NCBI GenBank assembly: GCA_051870755.1
Contig: JBJECE010000020.1
Span: 1 to 51,616 of the forward strand
Direction: 5' to 3'
Origin: W0P28-013 sp051870755
GTDB taxonomy: Bacteria; Bacteroidota; Bacteroidia; Bacteroidales; Paludibacteraceae
Length of the DNA stretch: 51,616 nucleotides
Under the pieces are notes generated by a model, which was not told the DNA's origin, did not search any database, and saw only the letters and a list, made by a program, of their open reading frames with translations. The translations under genes and the position numbers were made by a program. This document shows positions 7,459 through 14,090 of this stretch, piece by piece. How positions within the stretch are numbered: position 1 is the stretch's first letter; the number at the start of each line of letters is the position of its first letter.

Positions 7459-8736
7459 ATGAAGCAGTATAAAAATAGAGTTATCGACCAACTTTTGGCG
7501 GAGAAATTAGAGGCAATGGGAGCGGTACTTATCGAGGGCCCGAAGTATTGCGGCAAAACCACTACCGGCGAGCAGCAGGCACGCAGTGTGCTCTATATGG
7601 CAGACCCGGAGATAAAAGAACGCAACCTCACCATGGCATCTACAAACATCAAACGTTTGCTCGAAGGAGACACTCCGCGACTCATCGACGAATGGCAAAT
7701 TGCCCCAAAATTGTGGGATGCCATCCGCTTTGAGGTTGACCATCGTGGCGAGGACGGGCAGTTTATGCTTACAGGTTCGGCTGTTCCTGCCTCTACATCC
7801 GAGATATTTCATTCCGGCACAGGTCGTTTTGGCTGGATAAAGATGCGCACTATGTCGCTATGGGAGTCAGGCGATTCTACGGGCGATGTGAGTCTTGGCA
7901 GTTTGTTCTCAAACGGAGGAGAGGTTGATGGAACAAGTAATCTTGACATACGCCGGATAGCTTTCCTCGTTTGTCGTGGTGGCTGGCCTAAAGCTTCGCT
8001 GAAAAGTAGTGAGAGGGCGGCACTGATTGAGGCAAGAGAATATGTCGAGTCGGTATGCCGCAGCGACATATCGCGTGTTGATGATGTGCAGCGCAACGCC
8101 GAATTGGCCCGTCGCCTGATGCGCTCCTATGCCCGCCATCAGGGAGCGCAGGTGTCCGTAGGCACTATCCTTGCCGACCTAAAGGCAAACGAGGCCTCCG
8201 ACACTACCGAGCAAACAGTAGCTTCATATATAAACGCCCTTAAACGCATTTTTGTCATTGAGGATATGCCGGCATGGAATCCGAATCTGAGGTCGAAGAC
8301 TGCCATACGCACCAGTGACACCCGTTATTTCACCGACCCATCCATTGCCGCGGCAGCCTTAGGTCTTGGTCCCGACGACCTCTTGGACGATCCCAATACC
8401 TTTGGCTTGCTTTTCGAAACAATGGCAGTGCGCGATTTGCGGGTGTATGCCGAGGCACTTGACGGACAGGTATATCATTTTCGCGACAAGAACGGACTTG
8501 AATGCGATGCCATAGTCCATTTGCGCAACGGCAGATATGGATTGATAGAGATTCAGTTGGGTGGCGACAGCCTTATTGAGGCAGGGGCGACTACCTTAAA
8601 GAAGCTCGCCTCAAAGATTGACACCGAGCGCATGAAGTCGCCCGCATTCATGATGGTTCTTACCGCCATAGGCGAATATGCCTACCGCCGCCAAGACGGT
8701 ATCCTAGTAGTGCCAATAGGCAGCCTGAAACAGTGA
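7459..8736 (+). CDS. AAA ATPase with DUF4143 C-terminal domain
   Basis: A 425-residue member of the large AAA/DUF4143 family. The N-terminal domain has Walker A (GPKYCGKTT, about residues 29-37), the DE of RLIDEWQ as Walker B and the sensor-like FMLTGSA. The C-terminal DUF4143 domain includes LECDAIVHLRNG and IEIQLGG, the positions of a PD-(D/E)XK nuclease core, but the usual E-x-K reads E-x-Q, so nuclease activity is doubtful. These genes are common in Bacteroidota, of unknown function, and often suspected of defence or mobile-element roles. A fragment of a sister gene lies 270 bp upstream and tandem repeats precede it, marking a changeable locus. Confidence 0.85.
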   Translation: MKQYKNRVIDQLLAEKLEAMGAVLIEGPKYCGKTTTGEQQARSVLYMADPEIKERNLTMASTNIKRLLEGDTPRLIDEWQIAPKLWDAIRFEVDHRGEDGQFMLTGSAVPASTSEIFHSGTGRFGWIKMRTMSLWESGDSTGDVSLGSLFSNGGEVDGTSNLDIRRIAFLVCRGGWPKASLKSSERAALIEAREYVESVCRSDISRVDDVQRNAELARRLMRSYARHQGAQVSVGTILADLKANEASDTTEQTVASYINALKRIFVIEDMPAWNPNLRSKTAIRTSDTRYFTDPSIAAAALGLGPDDLLDDPNTFGLLFETMAVRDLRVYAEALDGQVYHFRDKNGLECDAIVHLRNGRYGLIEIQLGGDSLIEAGATTLKKLASKIDTERMKSPAFMMVLTAIGEYAYRRQDGILVVPIGSLKQ

Positions 8737-8744
8737 TAAAGCAA

Positions 8745-8790
8745 GGGTGTATATACCAGTCAGCTATGGCATATACACCCTCTTTGATAT
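8745..8790. terminator. Hairpin after the DUF4143 ATPase
   Basis: GGGTGTATAT (8745-8754) pairs perfectly with ATATACACCC (8771-8780). The T-run behind it is weak. It lies between convergent genes and could serve both strands. Confidence 0.55.
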
Positions 8791-8811
8791 TTCTGCGGAG
8801 TAAAGCAGCTG

Positions 8812-9699
8812 TTATTCTGTAGTTGTGGATGAAGACTCTGATGTTTCGATAGTGACTTGTCCACTCAAATTAGCCTGACTTAACGCATTCTGAAGTATTT
8901 CTATAGTCTTTGCATTGCAACCAATAGCCTTGATGGTTTTTAATGAATTGCAATATAAGAACATTTCCTTATAATTCGTCACACTCTCTAAATTACATCC
9001 ACTAAAGTCAACCTCGGTCAATGAATTACAAGCACAAAAAAGAGAATATACGGAGGTCACTTTAGATGTATCTAACCCTACAAAAGAAACTTTCTGTAGG
9101 TTAGAACAGTCGCAAAAAGAATAACTTAATCCTTTCAAGCCTGACAACTCCAATCCTTCGAATGAAAATTCTGTGATGCCTGAGTAGTGAAGAAATCGAT
9201 ATAAATTTCCAACGCCCTCTATCTTGCAATTAACAAATTTAACTGAAGAGAGTGACGAATATGGCATTGTTATGAAGTAGTCTGAATTATTCCAGTTGCC
9301 AGAGAGATTGTAGAAATATGCCGAAGTAATACCGTCTATTTCCTCTCTTATGTTATCCCATAAACCATCATTCAAATATCCAAACACTACCAGTTTGCCA
9401 CATCTTTTCACTTGCTCCACCATTTCGTCTGTCAATGTGCTGGAATTATTACTATCGGCATATAGTACATCGTGGATTACCTTGACAGGGGTACTATTGC
9501 CATGACTGTTCGAAATAGTGTGCTCTGCATCGTTATGGTCAGTGAATACTATCTGGCTTTCTTCCACTTTTATGTTTTTTGCGGTTGTCCATGTGCCATC
9601 AATATCAACCACACTACCCATATAGCACTGTGCTGAAAGTGGCATGGATGCCAATGCCGTGAGGCATAGGGTTATGATGCTTTTTGTCTTGATATTCAT
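8812..9699 (-). CDS. BspA-like leucine-rich repeat secreted protein
   Basis: A 295-residue exported protein. The signal peptide ends near SAQC (residue 25). The N-terminal part is a small beta-rich region of a kind common before repeats in Prevotella-like proteins. Residues of about 140-280 form short repeats of the BspA/DUF285 type, for example VTSVYSLFCACNSLTEVDFSG and further copies with C-N-S-L. These solenoids are surface or secreted adhesins in oral and gut Bacteroidota. It starts 17 bp after the preceding secreted protein gene ends and is probably co-transcribed with it. The tail is Ser/Thr/Glu-rich. No catalytic motif is seen. Confidence 0.75.
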   Translation of the reverse strand: MNIKTKSIITLCLTALASMPLSAQCYMGSVVDIDGTWTTAKNIKVEESQIVFTDHNDAEHTISNSHGNSTPVKVIHDVLYADSNNSSTLTDEMVEQVKRCGKLVVFGYLNDGLWDNIREEIDGITSAYFYNLSGNWNNSDYFITMPYSSLSSVKFVNCKIEGVGNLYRFLHYSGITEFSFEGLELSGLKGLSYSFCDCSNLQKVSFVGLDTSKVTSVYSLFCACNSLTEVDFSGCNLESVTNYKEMFLYCNSLKTIKAIGCNAKTIEILQNALSQANLSGQVTIETSESSSTTTE

Positions 9700-9715
9700 A
9701 ATCGTAAATTTATGT

Positions 9716-11347
9716 TTACTTGATAAATATTTTTGTAGTTTGATTACCTTGTCTTACAATGTTCACGCCCTTTTGTAAGTCGGGAAGCCGCCGCCCACTG
9801 AGATCGTAAATTTCCATCTCGCCGTTTTCGATGACATTGAGAACATCTATCACGGTTGGTGTGCCATTGTTTATGGCAATGTTCCAGATTTTGGCTGTTG
9901 GCGTGGCCGCTTCGAGATACGCACGGAATGCACTCACTGTGACGGTGGTTTCTTCTCCGTTAGCGACGATATCCGGCACATTCCGAAACTTGTCATTGCT
10001 GATGACGTAACAATCATCACCGAGGGCATCGGATGTTGTCAGCGTGCCTACCAAGGTAAAAATACCCGTCGTAACACCAGCTTGAGTGCTATTGCTCATT
10101 GGCACATTTTCGGCCGCTATAGCAATGTCTGCCACGGCATCATTGCATCGCACCAACACCGGAACACCCGCAGGAATTATTTCTTCGTCAATCTGCTTTA
10201 GCACGATGGTTGAGTTGGTTTCATCTACATCATTAAACTGATAGAAACTGCAATAATCTTCATAAGTACTTGGATTGATGGCAAACGGCAGACAGAGCGT
10301 GCCCCATTGGTTGCCTGTCATATCCCGTGAGTACGACACGTTGCCCACTGTGATGTCAGCCTCGCAGTCATATCCCTCGCTGTCGTTGAGTGTCATGTCA
10401 GTAACCCTAATCACGTCATTATCTTTTGCCGCAGCATAATATTGCGCTCCGTTTTTCACAAACAAATCGTCATGTTTATAACCACAATCTGCATAGTCAC
10501 ATTGAGGGCTATAAGTTTTGTCCTCATTGTTTTGTACATATTCATTCTTGTTGTGGCTCCACACCTGATTGTATTCTTTGATGTCCGCCTTGTCCACAAG
10601 CGATGTCTTGTCTTGATCAAAAATGACCTCTACGTCATAGGCATTGAAAGTTACCACTGGCGAGAGGGTGGAAGGATAAGAAAGCTTGGTGTCGTCGTTC
10701 AGCGTAATCTCGAGTGCGTTCACCCCCGTGGCATCCATGTCGTATTGAATGTGGCCTTCATCATGGGAACATGTTCTGAACCGCCCATTTTCCATTGTCT
10801 GCCATTCGCCGAAATCGTGCCCTGTGGCATTGAAAATTTCCGTATTTGTTTCACCACAATGTTGGCACTTGTATGTCTCATAACCATCTTCTGAACATGT
10901 TTCTTCTTTGGTTTCTTGCACCTCATATTTATGTATAGCTATGGAAAAAGTAAAAGTATTATCATCATATTTCCAGCAAAGCTCCTGAGACCCCTCATTA
11001 TTAGGTATTTGAAACTTTTGCAATTGCTCAAGATCATCTTCTGGGAGTCCTTCATAAGGATGCTCAAGTTGTATTGTCCCATTAAAAGTAGTACTATATG
11101 CATTTGTAGTAATGTCAACCACATCACTGGAAGAATAAATAGAATAATAGCAGTAACCATCAAAAACTACAAGATAGAAAGGATTAGAATCATCTATTGT
11201 AACCTTGTTAGTACAATAATTGCCAATAAAACAACCACTTTCGTCATAAATATATAGTTCTTGACCGAATGTTGGTACTGCTCCAGACAATAGGAATGCG
11301 ATTGCCAGGATTATGGATTTAAAATAATGTGTAAAATTCTGTTTCAT
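9716..11347 (-). CDS. Large secreted protein with Prevotella-type C-terminal motif
   Basis: A 543-residue exported protein. I choose the ATG at 11347 because it directly begins a signal peptide (a long hydrophobic run, then TFGQE); an upstream in-frame start adds 15 polar residues. Residues of about 150-190 contain a Cys-rich stretch (TCSEDGYETYKCQHC, then ATGHDFGEW), a motif seen repeatedly in secreted Bacteroidota and Firmicutes surface proteins. The end (IYDLSGRRLPDLQKGVNIV, then a basic tail) is the family-typical terminal module resembling a type IX sorting signal. Function unknown; adhesion or matrix binding is a guess. A G9 tract and a 17-bp stem lie in its leader. Confidence 0.7.
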   Translation of the reverse strand: MKQNFTHYFKSIILAIAFLLSGAVPTFGQELYIYDESGCFIGNYCTNKVTIDDSNPFYLVVFDGYCYYSIYSSSDVVDITTNAYSTTFNGTIQLEHPYEGLPEDDLEQLQKFQIPNNEGSQELCWKYDDNTFTFSIAIHKYEVQETKEETCSEDGYETYKCQHCGETNTEIFNATGHDFGEWQTMENGRFRTCSHDEGHIQYDMDATGVNALEITLNDDTKLSYPSTLSPVVTFNAYDVEVIFDQDKTSLVDKADIKEYNQVWSHNKNEYVQNNEDKTYSPQCDYADCGYKHDDLFVKNGAQYYAAAKDNDVIRVTDMTLNDSEGYDCEADITVGNVSYSRDMTGNQWGTLCLPFAINPSTYEDYCSFYQFNDVDETNSTIVLKQIDEEIIPAGVPVLVRCNDAVADIAIAAENVPMSNSTQAGVTTGIFTLVGTLTTSDALGDDCYVISNDKFRNVPDIVANGEETTVTVSAFRAYLEAATPTAKIWNIAINNGTPTVIDVLNVIENGEMEIYDLSGRRLPDLQKGVNIVRQGNQTTKIFIK

Positions 11348-11396
11348 TGTTTGTTTTTTATTATTGTTTTGTTTATCAATATATGTACACACGCAA

Positions 11397-11441
11397 AGAG
11401 CCTTCCGCAGGTGCCCTTGTCTGACACCTGCGGAAGGCTCT
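11397..11441. repeat. Perfect 17-bp inverted repeat in the leader of the secreted protein gene
   Basis: The arms 11397-11413 and 11425-11441 are perfectly complementary, with an 11-nt loop. Minus-strand transcripts would fold it about 50 nt before the ATG at 11347. The downstream T-run is short (TTTGCG), so a regulatory hairpin or attenuator is as likely as a terminator. Confidence 0.75.
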
Positions 11442-11490
11442 GTATGATGAATTATGTGATTCTGAAAAGATTACGACAGAGTCAACACTA

Positions 11491-11499
11491 CCCCCCCCC
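11491..11499 (-). repeat. G9 homopolymer in the leader region
   Basis: Nine consecutive C on the plus strand (G9 on the coding strand), between the -7 element at 11598-11591 and the secreted protein start at 11347. Such tracts are prone to slipped-strand length change. Confidence 0.8.
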
Positions 11500-11588
11500 T
11501 AATACGTTATGATTCAGCGGATTAAGTTTTTTGTCAAGTATGTATGCCGTGGGGGTCATATAAGCGTTGCTCTATAAAATTTGTGTGC

Positions 11589-11720
11589 TGCAAAGGTACA
11601 TATTTTATTTGAAATAGGCGCTTACATCAGGTGGGAAATTATATATCTACAATAATTTAATACTTAACACGCTTTTTTTATTGCCCATATTCGGCCGCTT
11701 GGCGAACGTTCGGAAGCACA
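11589..11720. repeat. Left copy of a long direct repeat flanking the Abi gene
   Basis: These 132 bp match 12798-12931 with only four substitutions and one 2-bp indel. The copy contains CAAAGGTA (11591-11598), which on the minus strand is TACCTTTG, a -7 element aimed at the secreted protein genes, and the palindrome CGAACGTTCG near its other end. Confidence 0.9.
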
Positions 11721-11769
11721 AAAAAAGGGAAACCACGGAGACGCGTCCGTGGCTTCATTATTCCCTTTT
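11721..11769 (-). terminator. Intrinsic terminator of the candidate sRNA
   Basis: A nested hairpin (9-bp outer and 7-bp inner stem) is followed by T7 on the minus strand. It would also stop read-through from the Abi gene before the secreted protein genes. Confidence 0.75.
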
Positions 11770-11808
11770 AGAGTGTTAATATAGAGACATAGTCTATACC
11801 AGCACTAT
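11721..11808 (-). ncRNA. Candidate small RNA, about 88 nt
   Basis: On the minus strand a full promoter (11815-11845) predicts a start near 11808. About 40 nt later begins a two-level stem: AAAAGGGAA (11723-11731) with TTCCCTTTT (11761-11769), and inside it CCACGGA with TCCGTGG, followed on the minus strand by seven T. That is an intrinsic terminator. No convincing reading frame fits between them. A tiny frame of 26 codons beginning MKPRTRL would need read-through of the stem, so a non-coding RNA is the simpler view. Confidence 0.5.
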
Positions 11809-11814
11809 TCGCCG

Positions 11815-11845
11815 CAAAGGTAGTATTTTTTTTTTATTCACCAAA
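11815..11845 (-). promoter_or_regulatory. Promoter of the candidate sRNA
   Basis: On the minus strand TTTG (11845-11842), 19 nt, then TACCTTTG (11822-11815), a complete Bacteroidota promoter with no gene start directly downstream. Confidence 0.65.
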
Positions 11846-11912
11846 ATATTTCCATAAAAAAGTTAGTATCCTGAATAGCGATTTAACAGTTAATTCGTAA
11901 TTATTTAATAAT

Positions 11913-12791
11913 TTATAAAATCAAGCCGCTTATTTTGGTTAATACAGACTTTAATGAAGGAGTTGTTACATATTTAGCCAATATCGCTTGAAATTCATTT
12001 TCAAAATCCGTTGCGCGATTTACAGAAACCTTACCTAAAAGATATATGATGACCTTTAATGCCCCTGACAATTTATATTCTTCGTTACAACATAAGCCCG
12101 CAGGGCCTCGTCGAATCAATGGATATAAATCTATGTCATATAACAACCCACCGTGTGCACATGTATTTCTCACACATCTGACTACGTCAAAGTAATTCTC
12201 GAACAGATTAGTGTAATTAATTCCAAAAGATCGAGAAATGGTCCTTTTGAGAGAAGAATCCAACAAAGCTTTATACAGAGCAATATTACTGCCAAGAGTC
12301 ATAAACTCCAGTGTTTTCCACGCTGGTGCATATCGATCATTAAGATGCAATCTGTGATGGTTTGCAATAACTTTATTCCTCTTGAACTTATCAGTATAAA
12401 CTTCTTTATCGAATGACGAAATATAACTACGCTGAACAACATCGGGAGATACAAACCATGTTGGAATTGTTTTGTACACATTCGATACTTCGTAAATAAG
12501 ATGCGTTCTGAAATTGACTTCAATTCGAGTGATATACTTAATCAATAGATTGCGAAGAGCATAATCAAAATAGTAGAGTTTTACAGCATCGTCAAACGAC
12601 GTACCATTTTCAAAAGTATGAGTTCTTACGACTTCACTTGTTTGTTTTTCAAAAGGGAACCAATAGAACCCAAGCCTATAATACCCTACATCAAGAAGCA
12701 CTTCTTTTGCCTTCTCAATGTCATTGATAACCATTCCTCTGCTTTGCAGTAAGGCAATCTGTTCATCTACAGTTTTTGCGATATTACCCAT
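11913..12791 (-). CDS. Abi-family (AbiD/AbiF-like) HEPN protein
   Basis: A 292-residue Abi_2-family protein. Recognisable features are YYRLGFYWFPF near residue 32, the segment KLYYFDYALRNLLIKYITRIEVNFR near residues 68-92, and RNTCAHGG in the second half, which is the R-x4-H motif of HEPN ribonucleases. Members abort phage infection, probably by cutting RNA. Its mRNA would be nearly leaderless: TACCTTTG (12807-12800) ends only a few nt before the ATG at 12791. The gene with its promoter sits between two long direct repeats, suggesting it arrived as a unit. No antitoxin-like partner is visible. Confidence 0.85.
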   Translation of the reverse strand: MGNIAKTVDEQIALLQSRGMVINDIEKAKEVLLDVGYYRLGFYWFPFEKQTSEVVRTHTFENGTSFDDAVKLYYFDYALRNLLIKYITRIEVNFRTHLIYEVSNVYKTIPTWFVSPDVVQRSYISSFDKEVYTDKFKRNKVIANHHRLHLNDRYAPAWKTLEFMTLGSNIALYKALLDSSLKRTISRSFGINYTNLFENYFDVVRCVRNTCAHGGLLYDIDLYPLIRRGPAGLCCNEEYKLSGALKVIIYLLGKVSVNRATDFENEFQAILAKYVTTPSLKSVLTKISGLIL

Positions 12792-12797
12792 AATGGG

Positions 12798-12931
12798 TGC
12801 AAAGGTACATATTTTATTTAAAATAGGCGCTTACATCAGGTGGAAAATTATATATATCTACAATAATTTAATACTTAACACGCTTTTTTTATTGCCCATA
12901 TTCGGCCACTTGGCGAACGTTCGGCAGCACA
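12798..12931. repeat. Right copy of the long direct repeat, carrying the Abi promoter
   Basis: These 134 bp match 11589-11720 (differences: four bases and a 2-bp AT insertion). On the minus strand CAAAGGTA at 12800-12807 reads TACCTTTG and is the likely Abi promoter. The palindrome CGAACGTTCG lies at the other end. Confidence 0.9.
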
Positions 12932-13016
12932 CACCGCCCTATGCTGCTTACATTTGATTATTAAACAGATAAATAAAATTAGCATCCAACTGCAACCAAC
13001 AATCGCACTTTTTTTG

Positions 13017-13024
13017 TAACTTTG
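13017..13024 (+). promoter_or_regulatory. -7 element of nadA
   Basis: TAACTTTG fits TAnnTTTG. It overlaps the longest possible nadA frame (a TTG at 13022), showing that the ATG at 13055 is the true start. Confidence 0.6.
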
Positions 13025-13054
13025 CGACGCATTATTCATCAATACGTGAAAAGT

Positions 13055-13987
13055 ATGGAAAAAGAGACAATAATTGCCGAAATCAACCGGTTGCGCCACG
13101 ACAAAAATGCCGTCATCATGGCACATTATTATCAAACCGGCGACATTCAGGACATAGCCGATGTGGTGGGCGATAGTTTGGCGCTGGCACAATGGGCGAC
13201 CAAAACAACCGCCGACATTTTAGTGGTATGCGGCGTCCATTTCATGGGCGAAACGGCCAAAATACTTTCGCCCGACAAAAAAGTGCTGGTGCCCGACCTC
13301 AACGCCGGTTGCTCGCTGGCCGACAGTTGCAATGCCGACGAATTCGCCGAATTTGTCAATGCGCACCCCGACCACACCGTCATCTCGTATGTCAACACCA
13401 CTGCCGCCGTCAAAGCACTGACCGACGTGGTCGTTACGTCAAGTAATGCACAAAAAATTGTCGAACAATTTCCCAAAGATGCCAAACTCATCTTCGGTCC
13501 CGACCGCAACCTCGGCAGTTACATCAACAAAGTAACCGGACGCAATATGCTACTGTGGAACGGCGCCTGCCACGTACACGAACAATTTTCGGTGGAACGC
13601 TTGGTTGAACTGAAACAGGCCTACCCGCATGCCAAAGTGCTGGCACACCCCGAATGCAAAAACGTGGTTCTGACTTTGGCCGATGTTATCGGCTCGACAC
13701 AAAAATTACTCGATTACGCCACACACAGCGACGAATCCGAATTTTTAGTAGCCACCGAAAGCGGCATTCTGCACGAGATGCAAAAACGCTGCCCACACAA
13801 AACGTTCATTCCCGTGCCACCTATCGATAGCACTTGCGGCTGCAACAACTGCAACTTCATGCGCTTGAACACGTTAGAAAAAATCTACAACTGTCTGCTG
13901 CACGAAACACCCGAAATCACCATCGACAGCGACATCTGCGAAAAGGCCGTGCGCCCGATACTCAAAATGCTGGAAATGAGCAAATAA
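13055..13987 (+). CDS. nadA: Quinolinate synthase A
   Basis: This [4Fe-4S] enzyme condenses iminoaspartate with dihydroxyacetone phosphate to quinolinate in NAD synthesis. The 310-residue protein has AHYYQTGDIQDIAD near the N-terminus. The cluster ligands are in NAGCSLADSC (Cys86), WNGACHVHE and the CGCNNC segment near residue 270. Length is normal. The usual partners nadB and nadC are not adjacent; the gene stands alone between the Abi region and a bidirectional terminator at 14013-14056. An upstream TTG start is rejected because it lies in the promoter. Confidence 0.95.
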   Translation: MEKETIIAEINRLRHDKNAVIMAHYYQTGDIQDIADVVGDSLALAQWATKTTADILVVCGVHFMGETAKILSPDKKVLVPDLNAGCSLADSCNADEFAEFVNAHPDHTVISYVNTTAAVKALTDVVVTSSNAQKIVEQFPKDAKLIFGPDRNLGSYINKVTGRNMLLWNGACHVHEQFSVERLVELKQAYPHAKVLAHPECKNVVLTLADVIGSTQKLLDYATHSDESEFLVATESGILHEMQKRCPHKTFIPVPPIDSTCGCNNCNFMRLNTLEKIYNCLLHETPEITIDSDICEKAVRPILKMLEMSK

Positions 13988-14012
13988 CACACCCTTCGGG
14001 GAGATAAAAAAT

Positions 14013-14056
14013 AACGCCACAGACTTCGCTGCACGCGGTAAAGTGACTGTGGCGTT
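14013..14056. terminator. Bidirectional terminator between nadA and the acyl ligase fusion
   Basis: AACGCCACAG (14013-14022) pairs with CTGTGGCGTT (14047-14056) and TT follows. It separates convergent genes. Confidence 0.75.
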
Positions 14057-14090
14057 TTATATTTGGGTGCAATTATGCGCCGTTTCGCAA

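Larger units (their letters stand above)
11348..11912. other. Gene-free regulatory stretch rich in hairpins
   Basis: This stretch contains a 17-bp stem hairpin, a G9 tract (minus strand), the left 132-bp direct repeat with a minus-strand -7 element, and a promoter-plus-terminator pair that looks like a small RNA gene. I see no protein gene apart from tiny frames. Confidence 0.65.

Noticed and set aside
11721..11760. A tiny protein starting MKPRTRL across the sRNA terminator
   Set aside because: The frame crosses the terminator stem and ends in the direct repeat; a non-coding RNA explains the signals more simply, though the repeats keep part of the frame.
13022..13054. An upstream TTG start of nadA
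   Set aside because: The codon lies inside the -7 element TAACTTTG at 13017-13024.
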